A stretch of DNA of 64,000 nucleotides from Ascaphus truei. Taxonomy: Eukaryota; Chordata; Amphibia; Anura; Ascaphidae. Shown piece by piece: positions 33,549 through 44,313 of this stretch. Both the position numbers and the translations under genes were made by a program. Position 1 is the stretch's first letter, and each line of letters begins with the position of its first letter. Where the stretch lies: assembly GCA_036426205.1 (NCBI GenBank), contig CM071568.1, positions 39,544,066 to 39,608,065 of the forward strand, read 5' to 3'. The notes below the pieces were generated by a model. The model did not search any database, had not been told where the DNA came from, and worked only from the letters and a program-made list of their open reading frames with translations.

Positions 33549-34672
33549 TCCAGTCAGCCACCATACAGAAGAGAAGATCAGACACGCATCCTCATCATCG
33601 AGCGCCGGAGGTTCCAGACGCACCGGAAGTGACGTGAGCCCCCGGCAGAGGTGCGTAAGTGTGCAGAAGCAGCGGAGATCTATACGGTACACAGAGAGAT
33701 CGCGACCTACTGTGCACCTGCTATCCGTTGCCGATCAAGCTCTATTACTTCTACCTATGTGTAAGCCTTCATTTGTACTTTGCCTTGTAATATATATTTT
33801 TTCAGTCGTCACTATATGGTCCTTTTCTTTTCTTGGAGATTGTCTGCTGGCAGTTGCTGCATCTATCACAGGGAACATCCACCCCATAAGTTGGATGACC
33901 CCTCATTTTGGCTGCTTTTATGTGAGTAGCCATTTGTAAGCCTTACATTATTATCTTTATTTAAACATTGCTGTACTATGTGATCTTTTCACAAACATCT
34001 CTGCTTGGCCTGTCTTGGAGTTCCTGTGCTGAAGCTCCTATGCTGGATACCCTGAACTACATCTTCACTGTTCCAGTGGCCTGTCTGCAATATTCCCTGC
34101 TTCCAGTGCCCTTCATTGCTTCCAGTACCTACCTTGCTTCAGGAAACCGCTCCTGTGCCGAAGCGCCTGCGCTGGATCTCCTATGCTACAGCTTCACTGT
34201 TCCGGTGGCCTTCCTGCTTTGAAGTCTCCTCTTCCAGAGGCTTCACTGGGCCGAAGTCCCTTCCCTTCAGCCTTCCCTGGTATCGTCCCCAGTCTGTGAC
34301 CTCGACCATCGGCCCTTTGCTGAAGCACCTGCACTTAATCTCCTGCGCTACAGCTTCACTGTTCTAGTAGCCGTTCTGACTTTGGAGTTTCCTCCTTCCA
34401 GAGGCTTCATTGTTGGGCTGTGGCCCCTATGCTATAGCCTTCCCTGATGCCGATCCCAGCCTGTGACCCACAACCATGGCTCCTGTGCCACCTGCCTTGA
34501 CCCCAACCTGGACTTTGTTTACTCTGCTATTTCCAATCCTGACCTGGCTACCCATGATGACGGAATCCACAATCCGGACCCGGCTTCATGGCTTCAGGTC
34601 GGTGTTTCTCTATCCCCACCTCAGCCCTGCAGTCCGGTCCTGGTTTGTGGCGAGCACGTCCGTTACAATGAC

Positions 34673-35835
34673 GGTATTCAGAAAAAATCTGAAATCATCT
34701 CGAACCGTGAGGTAGGAAAATGCCAATCCCGTTGGCGTAGCAGCGATTGTATCTCAGATTTTTTCTAAGTTCTCCCCCTGCGAGCATCTCGCAATCTGAG
34801 CTGCACAGAGAGCCGCCTCTCCTTGCACAGCTCTCACAGGCGATCACAGTGTTTTTATTGAAATTTGAATACTAGTGTGCGGAAGCAGGGGGTCTCTGGA
34901 GCTAAACTGCATTAATTTCAGGTCCGGGGACCCCCTGCTTCCTGAGTAACAGGCCCCGGTATGGGGTGCAGTATCTCCTATGCGTTTAAATGTCCCGGTC
35001 ACGTGACATGGACATTTAAACATGGGGATACCAGCAACCCATAACAGGGCCTGTAACTCGGGAAGCAGGGTGTTCCTGGGCCTGAAATGAATGTGGGATA
35101 TATGAACAGCTTTCATAAAGAATATCAGGCCTGCTGCCAGCTAATATGGGATCCAGGACACAAATGTAACCAAGGGCCTCAAGTGAATGAGTGGGGGAGG
35201 GATGCTGACAGCTTGTTCAGTGTGAGGAAGTGACCGGTGGCCTGACAACTGGGAGGAGGGGAAGGCCCATATGTTTCTTGTATTTCTCCCAGCAAAGGAA
35301 GGGGCCTACTTCTGGTTGGCCCAACCTCTGGGTTCAGTCAGATGGGCCCCCCTCAGCCACTGGGCCCCAGACAATTGTCCCAGCACTCCCCCCTCCCTCT
35401 TCCTGAGAGTGGCTGTAGGAGATGTGTGTAGAGGTAAAAACAGGAAACTGCTTTTGGAAAACAAATGTAGGATTTTATTTTTTTAAAGCTTTAACAACAT
35501 AAAATATTGTTTCTGTTTAGCATATAAGGAGAACAGAAAAATAAACATACTTAGCTCCGCATGGAGCACTGACTAACATCAGACATTTAGGGATATCTGT
35601 GATTCTAAGGGCTAAGTCCCTTACCAACAATAAAACAGAGTTCAGTCTTGGGTAAGGTTTACCTTCGGGACCCCTGGCTTCCTCCTGCCAGTATAGGAGT
35701 TTGGAAGGCCCGGTTATCCTGCAAAATGGGAGGATTTTTTTAAACCCTTTTGGCCCCGCATATATGTCACACACACCATACTGTTGGCTGCAGCATTTTT
35801 GTTTCCACGTCTCTCTATGTAGTAGAAGAAATACA
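34673..35835. other. No gene; short inverted repeats
   Basis: 34679-34768 is bounded by gaaaaaatctga and tcagattttttct, a 90-bp inverted repeat. 34882-34943 has gaagcagggggtc and gaccccctgcttc-type arms forming a hairpin. 34994-35030 has acatttaaac/gtttaaatgtcc inverted words. These look like MITE debris. 35130-35835 has no recognisable feature. Confidence 0.5.
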
Positions 35836-35838
35836 TAA

Positions 35839-36172
35839 TGCCGCTCTTATAATCCTTGATACGGCGACAGCGTGATGTCATCCGTCGCGTTTGTAGCAGC
35901 GATTTTTGCTTAAAGTGACAGAGACAAGAGACGGCGATTGGGGAGCGTGGCTGGGACGTGGCCATGAGTGGTTTGCCCTTATTGACTGAACTTCTCACGT
36001 GGCCGCTGACGTCACGCTGCAGTTGCTGAAAAATCAATTTTCATTGAGTTCAAGCTATTGCGACCAAGCCATCGCTCCGTCATGTCGCTCCTACTATAGG
36101 CGCACGCAACGGGTTCAATACATTTGTTTGACGCGACGTCGCATCACCGTTGCTGGGACTATATGTGCGGCC
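35839..36172. mobile_element. Harbinger-like MITE (334 bp, TSD taa)
   Basis: The ends are imperfect inverted repeats: left tgccgctcttataatcc, right (reverse complement) ggccgcacatatagtcc. taa precedes (35836-35838) and follows (36173-36175); three-base TWA duplications are typical of Harbinger. The centre contains ctcacgtggccgctgacgtc and ggtttgcccttattgac, which resemble the core of the MITE at 40616 (ggttcgccctcattggg, gctcacgtgac). No coding. Confidence 0.6.
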
Positions 36173-36175
36173 TAA

Positions 36176-37330
36176 GACAGTATAATGTGGTTGTAGGCTT
36201 AAAATATTTTGGCCAAAGTATTTGACTAAATTATACATATTTATGAAAAAAGAATATAGATAAAGTACATATTAATGTACTAAATAATTTGGCATGTTGG
36301 ATGTAGCATTGGGGCCTTTTTGTCTCTTGTTGTATACATTTTGGTCACAAACCCAGCAGCACTCCGAATGACACAAATATATATATACACTAGCTAGTGG
36401 GTTTTAGTTTTGAGCTTGTGTATGTACTTTTAGAGGAAGACAGCACTTTAAGATTTCATATTCTAAAATGTACTCACTAAAACAGACACGTTTCTCCTGT
36501 AATGAAGAAATATGACATGCTCTGGACTTTCTTCATTATTCCTTACTACCTTATTGCACTGATAATCTGCTTCAGTGGGCCCAGTTAACATTTCCATCAC
36601 ACAATATGCAATGTTCTATTGTCAAAATATTAGTGCGGAAAATGTACTCTACATCCAAGTACTGGAGCACCTACACATAATCATAGGATAAGCTTCATAT
36701 AAAACTCTATCGAAAATTAAAACAAACTGATGCAATTCGGTCCATTTCAGTTGAAGCATAGCCAACCTTGGGAGAATATAGAAGCACAAATCTTTAGCAC
36801 ATAAGTAGAAATGATGTATATATTTTCTGTTGAGAAATTGATATACTGCCTTCAATCAGTCTACTTTTACACGTGTAATATATTACCAGTGGAAACCCTC
36901 CAGGGTATGTTATATTCTTCTAGAGTTAATTCACAATATAAAATGTAGATGTAATTTGTGCAAAAGTGACATGATTATAAATACAAGGATTGTATAACTG
37001 ACTATTATGAAAGGTTGCTGACCCTACAGTTCTCTCAATGTTCAATAAAACATTATACTGTATATATATTAAAAATCTTTCAATTTTCAAATGAGTGCTA
37101 AATATTCATATTGGCATTTAAGGTATACTTTGAGAAACGATATAACGTTTCAATTTAATTAAATTCCCTATGCTATGTTACATAATGTAATATTTTGAAA
37201 TTTTGCCAAGTTTTGATTATTTAAATTGTTTTGGTTACTTTAAGTGTATTGCAATGATCTTTTTTTTCTTCCAATTAGACTTATCGATTCGTTTCTCAGA
37301 TAATGATTGGGTTACTTCAAATTGAGTGTT
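36176..37330. other. No recognisable feature; AT-rich
   Basis: Longest frame 68 codons, no known motif. Probably single-copy intergenic DNA. Confidence 0.5.
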
Positions 37331-37599
37331 ATGAAATGTAATATACAGTATATATATATATATACTAATACTCCTTGTTTTTCCATCCCTATACACCAAT
37401 AGGGACCACTAAGTATCCACACACACTTTTAGTTGTGCTACTAACTCTCACATTTCCACACCCACCCACACCATTTATATCCAGTCCCACTCCACACACA
37501 CCTTGTGTAAAGCACTGTATATACTGTGGGCTCTCCATTCATTTTTATTCACACTGATACACATACACACTCTTTCTTCACTTGCTTTCAGTAACCATT

Positions 37600-37825
37600 T
37601 AACACCTCTAGCCATAAAACACATCCACACCGGGGGAAGGAACAGCACAGATAACATTCCAAGAGACACTGTTTTTAAGTTTACCTTTTGCTTCATTCAT
37701 TGTAACATCGCCGGAAGAAGAAATCAGTGTATCTCGAAAGCTCGCACAAATAAAAGCATTTCGTTAGCCACAGAACGGTATCATCTATATATTTTTTTGA
37801 TTATATATATATATAAACCATAATA
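37600..37825 (+). mobile_element. PLE terminal-repeat-like segment
   Basis: Contains the hammerhead-like motif at 37707-37747 and then aaataaaagcatttcgttag, ccacagaacggtatcatc and atatttttttgattatatat. The same ordered words occur in reverse orientation at 62375-62450. Ends are not defined; no protein-coding remnant is adjacent. Confidence 0.45.
37707..37747 (+). ncRNA. Hammerhead-like motif (degenerate)
   Basis: GGAAGAAG in place of CTGATGAAG, a stem-II-like agaaatcagtgtatct segment, then CGAAAGCTCGCAC. It resembles the CTGATGAAG...CGAAAGC hammerhead of reptile PLE repeats. The first core strand is damaged. Confidence 0.35.
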
Positions 37826-37996
37826 CTGAGCTAAGTTATGGTGAGTAAAAAAAGTGACAAAAACCCTCCACAGGAAAGCAAATATGCAAATATATTTCCC
37901 AGAATCCCTTGCTGCAGTGGAAGTGCTGTATGCTGGGTGATAATGGGGAAAGGCGGGTTGCAGACCTGCCTAAGACATGCAGATGAGCATACAGTT

Positions 37997-38001
37997 ATAT
38001 T

Positions 38002-38045
<44 letters not shown>
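37997..38045. repeat. (TA)n microsatellite
   Basis: Uninterrupted alternating AT for about 45 bp. The hAT MITE at 38046 inserts at its right edge, with taTA repeats continuing at 38201-38210. Confidence 0.92.
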
Positions 38046-38048
<3 letters not shown>

Positions 38049-38200
38049 TGTTCGACAAACCTATACATTTGCTCGCCCCGGGCGAGTGGATTTAACATCG
38101 TGGCGAGCTCCTATTGGCCCAAGCAGCATACGTTTGGTACTAGGTGGCGAGTAGATTTTTTTGTGTGGCGAGTAGATTTTTTGGTGATTGTCAACCACTG
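38046..38200. mobile_element. hAT-like MITE (155 bp)
   Basis: Left end CAGTGTTCGACAAACC, right end GGTGATTGTCAACCACTG, giving imperfect 16-18 bp inverted ends of hAT type (CAGNG...). tatatata on both sides fits an 8-bp duplication but is low complexity. Internally, ggcgagtagattttttg occurs twice in tandem (38147-38184). Confidence 0.65.
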
Positions 38201-38212
38201 TATATATATATA

Positions 38213-38620
38213 AAAGCAATACGATACTGGTTTTTGAAGACGAAATCAACCGGGAAGCACTCCAGAATTGATCAAAAAAGTGTATTGAAAGAAGAGACAC
38301 AAGACCGACATTTCGGTCCACGGGTGGGACCTTTCTCAAGGTGGTGCAACTACAGGACAGAAGTGAACACATATATATACCCCTAAAACACTCACATAAA
38401 CCAAGTGCTGCCATTACAATGATTGCACAGCGTGATGGCAAGTACAGTACTGACCTGAAGTGACCTCAATGCGATCAGCAGCGCAAGGAGCTGCCTACGT
38501 GGTGGAACGCATCTAGAGCGCATGCGCGATCTCTCTGCTCTGATTCTATGCCTGTCTTGCGTTCCAGGCTGGAGCGTTCCACTTTGTTTTGGGAAGTTCC
38601 TAGAATAATTGACATGTGCT
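38213..38620 (-). mobile_element. PLE terminal-repeat-like segment
   Basis: Minus-strand reading: GC-rich start with gcgcatgcgctctagatgcg, ggggtatatatatgtg, the hammerhead-like motif at 38345-38302, then agtgcttcccggttgatttc and gtcttcaaaaaccagtatcg. The layout (motif, then about 100 bp to the end) parallels the repeat at 33414-33984. No coding attached. Confidence 0.45.
38302..38345 (-). ncRNA. Hammerhead-like motif with strong stem II
   Basis: Minus strand: CTTGAGAA in place of CTGATGAA, stem II AGGTCC...GGACC around CACCCGT, then GAAATGTC. Stem II has five strong pairs. Core strand 1 deviates by a missing base, so catalysis is doubtful. Confidence 0.4.
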
Positions 38621-38767
38621 AGTTTATGGTGAATAAAAAAGATTAAACATATTGCAGCACATAGTTGGAGTTAAGCAGGCGACATGCTGCATAATGTAGA
38701 TCCAATTGATGGGAGTTTAGAAATGTTATTAATAGATTCATCAGGTACTAATCCAAACTTTAATTCA

Positions 38768-38769
<2 letters not shown>

Positions 38770-38815
<46 letters not shown>
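38770..38815. repeat. (GA)n microsatellite
   Basis: About 45 bp of perfect alternating GA, directly followed by the L2 fragment. Confidence 0.95.
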
Positions 38816-38818
<3 letters not shown>

Positions 38819-39970
38819 CAAGGCTCTGTCCTTCATACTCTCCTCTTTTCCCTCTCCACCTGGATGTCCTCTCACTTCCTACAAATAAACCCAGCTAAGA
38901 CTGAAGTCCTCTATTTTCCTGCTTCCTCTTTTCCATCCTCCACAATCCCCACCATCTCCTTTCCCCGCCATTTCTGCTCGAAACCTTGGAGTCACATTTG
39001 ACCCTTCCTTCCTCTTTACCCAACAGATCACCTCCATAACTACCACCTGTTGCTAAAACCTGTACAACATAACAAAAATGTGTCCATTAATTTCTCTCTC
39101 CTAAGTCAAACTTCTCATCTTCAGCCATCTCGAATACTGTAAATCCCTTCTCCTCAGTCTATCTCTCTACTCTTCCATACCCCTCCAACAAATCCAAATC
39201 TCTGCAGCCTGTACACTTCTCAATCTCCCGCTCTGCTCACAGCACCCCTCTACTCTCCAAACTCCACTAGCTACCCATCCAACAATTTTCCTTCTTCAAA
39301 TTCCTCACCCTGGTCTACAAACCTCTCCATGGTCTTGCCCCCCCTTACCTTTCATTATTCATCTCTCAATACACTCCTTCATTCCTTGACTGCCACAACC
39401 CATCACTCTGTCCCCCAAGCCCCTTGTGCCTCCTCTCAATTCTGAACATTTGCTTTGCCACCCTCAACTGGAACAAGCTGCCCCCCCATCCAATCCTGCC
39501 CCTTCCTAACTATCTTCAGAAGCAACTCAAAAGTAATGAATTTTCCATTGCATTCCATGATCCCCATATCCTTTTATCTCATCCCCTTCCTCACACCACC
39601 CTCCCTAATGCTTATCTCCCCTACCCTCACCCCTTCCGAAAACTTCCTACAGTCTCTCCAAACCCCTCCAAAGTCACCCACCTCACCGTTCCAATTTCCT
39701 CCACTGTCCCCACTGTCTGACTCATCACCATGCCACTGGCAACACTAAATCCAGAGACCTGACCCCAACCCCTGCCCACCAACCAAGCAAGCCCTCAATG
39801 TACCTAACCAATAGCCAGATCATAATGTTCCCACCTATACCCACCACAATGACATTTTAACAGTTACTCTATAATCTAATCTATATGTAACCATACCTTT
39901 GTTTTACTAACTAATGTATAGCGCCCGGGATAAGGATGCTATATAAATGTTGTTATGAATAAATAAGTGA
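38816..39970 (+). pseudogene. L2-type LINE, RT C-terminal third and 3' end
   Basis: Translation pieces: LSTWMSSHFLQINPAKTEVL (the block after the palm), ARNLGVTFDPS, HLEYCKSLL, LYKPLHGL-like, and CFATLNWNKLPP (RT tail). The 3' end reads tagcgcccgggataaggatg, ctatataaatgttgttatg and aataaataag (39919-39968), an L2 tail. Frames 39424-39748 cover only the end. The RT catalytic core is absent. It starts abruptly after (GA)n, which is typical 5' truncation. Confidence 0.8.
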
Positions 39971-40612
39971 GTCATATCCCACATTTCCTAAAAGGCTGTC
40001 CATAAGAACTATACTGAGTTGATAAGCCTATTGATAAGCCTAAGGCACCTAATGACTGGACTGGTTTCAGACCCAACAATATAAGAACCCACAATTTCTA
40101 CTTCTCTAGCATTACAGTAGATTTACAGTAGCAGCATGAGCTAAACCAGCTGATGGCTAGCACCACTGTCACAGCATACTTTATATCACCTTTTCGATGA
40201 CACCACCACGGAGATATCCACATGTACTTGCAGGGTCTTTGGTCTGCGTTTATTAAGCAAAATATGTAATTATCACACAATTATTTTTTGTAGCATTAAT
40301 ACAGCCTGGGAGCTCAAACACTTTCTCATTTAGCCTCTAGTACACCGATATATTTTCCTACCCTTTTTCTGCTTACTGAGTGGTCTATCAGAGAGAAGTT
40401 ATACAACCTCCTTACTGTAGTATTATTCCTCTGATTTATTCTGTATTGAATCGTACCAATGCTAGATAAACTATTGTTTTCTATGATAATAATTTCCATT
40501 TCTGATTTGTCTTCTGGTAGTTATGTTGTATTGTTTTTTCATGTTGGATGGACACTGTAATCTTTTGAGATTTATATTATTGTGTCCAATATATGAACGG
40601 TATATGGACATC
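39971..40612. other. No recognisable feature; AT-rich
   Basis: No frame over 60 codons and no known motif. Confidence 0.5.
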
Positions 40613-40615
40613 TAA

Positions 40616-40975
40616 GGCCTTGGCCATGGTTATTGCTGGCAGGCGGAGGCGCGCTGAGGCTGAGGGAAAGCGGGTGCTTTCCCTGGCCTTAGACAGCGTG
40701 CCGTTCGTGGGCGTGTCGGGGGCGTGTCGGTGGGTGGGCCAGTGACGTCACGGAGCTGGTTCGCCCTCATTGGGTGAACCGCTCACGTGACCGGCCCTGC
40801 GCTCCGGCAAGCGGGAAAATGTAAAATTTTCCTAAGACCTACGCTTCCGCGCGCTTGCGGAAGCGTAGGTGAGCCCCTACTAAAGCCTCTCACATTGTGG
40901 CTGTAGGGGCTCAGTGCCGAGCGGAAGCGCGCCTCAGCGCGCCTCCGCCCGCAAGCACTATCCATGGACGCGGCC
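40616..40975. mobile_element. Harbinger-like MITE (360 bp, TSD taa)
   Basis: Left end ggccttggccatgg, then gcaggcggaggcgcgctgag. The right end, reverse complemented, reads ggccgcgtccatgg, then gcgggcggaggcgcgctgag, so the inverted arms are at least 45 bp. taa at 40613-40615 and 40976-40978. An inner perfect hairpin, acctacgcttccgcgc...gcggaagcgtaggt, lies at 40838-40872. GC-rich, no coding. Confidence 0.75.
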
Positions 40976-40978
40976 TAA

Positions 40979-41459
40979 TAGTCCATAGATACTTGATACA
41001 CGTATAATAACATTCATATATTTTAGCTACCAATCCCACGAGATGAATGTGAGTTGATTCTTAACACAATATATTTTTATGCACTTGATATTATGCTCAT
41101 TCTTCTACTAATTTGTCAAGAATTTAATGTTGTTATATTCATTGACTTTATATAGATTTGTATTAGTCTACAGACTTAGTAACATTCCAACAAGATCCTC
41201 TTATATCTATGTAGAAACAATCTCTCTTTCGAGACAATTTGTATCAATGTCCAATATGATGTATTCTCATGTACAGTGCATTACGACATATTTAATGTAT
41301 ATTAAGAATTCTGTCAGATATAATATCATCGACTTGAATATAAGATCATTAATAAGGTTATATATTGGAAATTGTTTTTATCTCATGTAAAGTATTGTGT
41401 AATTGTATAGTTTCTTTGTGTTTCCATACACATATCGTATATAATTTTTAATGTTGTGC
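40979..41459. other. No recognisable feature; AT-rich
   Basis: A frame of 87 codons at 41127-41390 has no known motif. Confidence 0.4.
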
Positions 41460-41479
41460 ACATCCATGAAATATTGACC

Positions 41480-41850
41480 TCTACCTGGGGGGGGGGGGGC
41501 GCTGTTTGTGGATTGACACTCTGTTACCCACTGTCTCCTGGCTCCATGGCGGACTTGTCACTGCACGCATGGCATAATTTCCGGTATGGACTCATATAAA
41601 AAGAGGTGATAAGCTCAAGGGATACTTACGCTTTGACAAAGCATTGATAAGCGTGAAATGCGTTAGAATTTTTGCCCATTACCTTATTCAATGATGTCAC
41701 AAGTTCAATAAACCTGTTTTTGTATTACCCATTTTGTGCTTGGCCCTAAAATCTTTGGAGTACACTGCCTACCCCCAATACATGGACTCTTTTTCGATTT
41801 CTATCGGCAGGAAGAACGCCATCGGAGCTAAAAGACTCTCCAAGCTGTGA
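41480..41850 (+). mobile_element. PLE terminal-repeat-like segment
   Basis: A G run (41489-41500), GC-rich sequence, atataaaaagaggtgataag, the hammerhead-like motif at 41627-41666, then aataaacctgtttttgtatt (41708-41727) and tggagtacactgcctacccc. The order matches the other PLE terminal repeats. There is no protein remnant. Confidence 0.45.
41627..41666 (+). ncRNA. Hammerhead-like motif (degenerate)
   Basis: CTTTGACAAAGC, loop ATTGATAA, GCGTGAAATGCGTTAG. Stem II GC...GC is short. CTGACGA has become TTGACAA. GAAA is preserved, and TGCGTT replaces the usual CGCGTT. Confidence 0.4.
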
Positions 41851-43044
41851 GTACCTAGCCCAGTGGTTTTCTACCAATTGCATGGCCTGTTGGACTGAGA
41901 TGTATCCATTAGCTTACAGCTATCCCGCAAGGGTTGCATGTCATTAGGGTTGAGGGGATCCATCGCACTCCACACTCACTGTCCGGGTTCGATGATTTTC
42001 CCTTACATACCGCACAAATCTTTCACACCCCTACATTGGAGTTACTTCATTGACTTATTCACATACAGATTAAACAGCATGTCTCCTGTGCCAATTCTTT
42101 GGATGTTATAGATTATTTTCTATATGGACTTGATTTTTGGACTCTATCTACATTCGCCGATAAAGGGTTTTCATTCACCTCTCACTGTGAAGCACCGATC
42201 ACAGACCTTGTTCTATTTGTTTACATAAATATACTGCTCTAACATTATGTAGACTTGAATTAAAAACGATAGGGTCTATGGACACAAAGAAAATCCGGGA
42301 CAATTCTGGAGTAAATCTATTGATTTCAAAGGGAATATTGATTAATTTCAAAGGGAATTTTCTTTAATACATCTGGTGCCCCACTATTGCACCACCATGA
42401 TATAAACAGTAAAGATCATTATCTGAAGACAAGATATATTGAACACTATGCTTGATATTTACTGCAAACAAAATCTTGAAACACAAGTAAAGTACATGAA
42501 TCAAAATTTGAACATCTGAAATTAACAATAACTGTACTCATCTTTTTACATATGATATTATTTTTGTCCAAATAAATAATCATAGATCCCCACAAATAAT
42601 TCCTCCTTTTACTGCCAATGGTTGGATGTAATTTATTGCTAAGTAAAATGGCCTGAACGGATGGGGAAATAATATTTGCCTTTCCTGAAAACTAAGAACA
42701 GCCTATGACGGAAAAAAGAAAACATCTGTTAATCATATCTATTTTTCTTTCAAATGAAAAAGCTTCATAACTAATTCATATGATGCACAACACGATGACA
42801 GTAATTGGTGAATTGGAAAACATTCAATTCACCAATACTTTATCTATAATGTTTAACCTGGCAGCTCCTTTTCCATCATGTTCATTATTTTAGTCTTGTC
42901 TTTCCAATGAGTTATAAAGGCCTTTTTTTAAGTGTATCCTTATTTTAAATAGCCATTGTCTGGTAGTTTAGTATTACGCAAAACAATAGAGGAAATTTAG
43001 AAACAAATTTGTGCTATATCTCACTAAAAGTTAATTGTATTAAA
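41851..43044. other. No recognisable feature
   Basis: AT-rich, short frames only. Confidence 0.45.
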
Positions 43045-43600
43045 AAATAAAATAACAAGTGCAAAGAACGCCCAGGAGCATAGTGCAACAAAAAGTAATA
43101 TATACTACCAAGAACAAATCATATAGAGTTTGTACTCACAATTACCTTCATTTTTTTTTTAAAGTCTTTAATTGGAAGGATCCATACCTTGGGTGGGGGG
43201 GGGGGTGCCACACCACGGGGTGTCTATGCCTGGCTCTAGACGGCGTCAACCTCAGTGTTCGCTCCAATGCTTCCGTCTCAGGGAAATATTTAAGGTAGCT
43301 GGCTGGCTTCGCGATGTTTGGCATTCAGCTTGTGACATCACCACAAGTACCCAGATCCAAGATGGCACCCAACTCGGTTTTCCGTTCCTGTGACGGCTTC
43401 ATTAGGAGTGAATGAGCCGCTCACCCATAGCAGTATAAGAAGTCTCTCAATAACATTAAAAACATGTAAAATAGTAATAAAAGACCATATACAAAACCAA
43501 GTGGATGAATCCAATCATCACACACCCTGCTCTCAAAAATAATATATGAGAAATAAGACATCTATTTCAATTCTGGGTGAAATCAGGTGTCTCAGGATAT
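43045..43600 (-). mobile_element. PLE terminal repeat, inverted relative to the RT fragment downstream
   Basis: The minus strand carries the hammerhead motif at 43410-43366, then gatctgggtacttgtggtga, a C run (43194-43206), and gaaggtaattgtgagtaca. It lies directly upstream of the plus-strand PLE RT fragment (44075), the same inverted-repeat-then-ORF layout as at 32074-32978. The outer ends are approximate. Confidence 0.5.
43366..43410 (-). ncRNA. Hammerhead ribozyme motif, near-complete
   Basis: Minus strand: CACTC, CTAATGA (one core change, G to A), A, stem II GCCGT...ACGG, GAAAACCGAGTT, then GGGTG. Stem I pairs CACTC with GGGTG including one G-U, against CACTC/GAGTG in the PLE at 31795. 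The change keeps pairing, which suggests past structural constraint. Confidence 0.5.
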
Positions 43601-43604
43601 AAAG

Positions 43605-43970
43605 ACCTACTGCTGCGGCCGAGTTTATTCGAGCATTTGCCCGTTCTCGGCCGCAGCAGTAGCCTGGCGCGCGCCGGAGGGTGACGGGCGCGCGCCGAAG
43701 CAGCGGAAGAGCGCCCTCCGATCGGGGCGCTCTCCCTCCCGCTGCCGGGTCCGCCGGGTCCCCCGGAACCCCCTGCCGCCGTCCCCCACATTGCGGGACA
43801 CCAGGGCTCCCTCGGGGAGCCCTGGACGCGCGTGCAGGGGGCGCACGCTCCCGATGACGCGTGACCGGGCGTCGGTGACGCGCGGCACGCCGAGGGGCGG
43901 CCACTAGCAAGCCGGGAAATCTCCCGGCTTGCGGACCTGGCCGCAGTGCAATAAACTGTGTCGCCAGTGT
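43605..43970. mobile_element. GC-rich MITE-like element
   Basis: The left part is a hairpin: ctactgctgcggccgag (43608-43624) and ctcggccgcagcagtag (43647-43663). The right end has ggccgcagtgcaataaact, which mirrors the left gcggccgagtttatt. A second hairpin, caagccgggaaatctcccggcttg, lies at 43909-43932. Very CpG-rich. The open frames on both strands are composition artefacts. Confidence 0.5.
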
Positions 43971-44074
43971 ACTGGATAAATGGTGGTAATCCATTACTTG
44001 TATTAAAATGTATACCAATCTGATCATGATTAAAAATGTATATGAAACATACAAAAACATGTTTATCAAAACGA

Positions 44075-44313
44075 CCTAGGGTTGACTTTTACCCACGAAA
44101 TAAACAAAAAAGAAACGTCCTTTTGGGATTTAGAAATATTTCATGAGGGTATGGGACATGTGTATACAAGGATCCACAGAAAGACAGTAGATTGTAATAG
44201 TTATTTGGATGCTAGGAGTGGTTGTCACCCATATTGGCTTAGAAATATTCCATCAGGCCAACTTAGACAAGTGCGGAGGAACTGTACTAGAGACACTGAC
44301 TACAAAAATTATG
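44075..44313 (+). pseudogene. Penelope-like RT fragment (thumb region), first part
   Basis: The open frame begins LTFTHEINKKETSFWDLEIF, continues VYTRIHRKTVDCNSYLDARS, HPYWLRNIPSGQLRQVRRNC and TRDTDYKNY. The FLDL-, T(K/R)xxRKxTDxNxYL-, IPxGQxxRxRRNC-type blocks are diagnostic of PLE reverse transcriptases. The reading is broken at 44313 by an insertion; the next residues lie after 46045. The upstream palm domain with the catalytic box is not present. Confidence 0.85.

Larger units (their letters stand above)
31795..33984 (+). mobile_element. Penelope-like element with inverted terminal repeats
   Basis: Flanked by the exact 14-bp duplication cttttcacaaacat (31781-31794; 33985-33998). Structure: unique left part (31795-32073), left arm (32074-32643) that is the reverse complement of the right arm (33414-33984), and between them a 5'-truncated ORF with a GIY-YIG domain (32646-32978) and an AT-rich 3' part. 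PLEs are known for terminal repeats that may be inverted and for a C-terminal GIY-YIG nuclease after RT. The RT is absent here. Each arm has a hammerhead-like motif. Confidence 0.8.
31541..34667 (+). mobile_element. Solo LTR of an LTR retrotransposon, split by a Penelope-like element
   Basis: Starts TGTAAGGG and ends CCGTTACA, so the TGTAA/TTACA ends are inverted. It is flanked by the 5-bp duplication atgac (31536-31540 and 34668-34672). Without the PLE at 31795-33984 and one copy of its 14-bp duplication, the LTR is about 923 bp. There is no primer site or coding attached, so it is a solo LTR from recombination. Its right half is C/T-rich and ends atccccacctcagccc...gtttgtgg, shared with the solo LTR at 47646-48436. 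Confidence 0.75.

Noticed and set aside
43533..44069. 178-codon Arg/Pro/Ala-rich frame
   Set aside because: Over a CpG-rich palindromic element, open on both strands because of composition.
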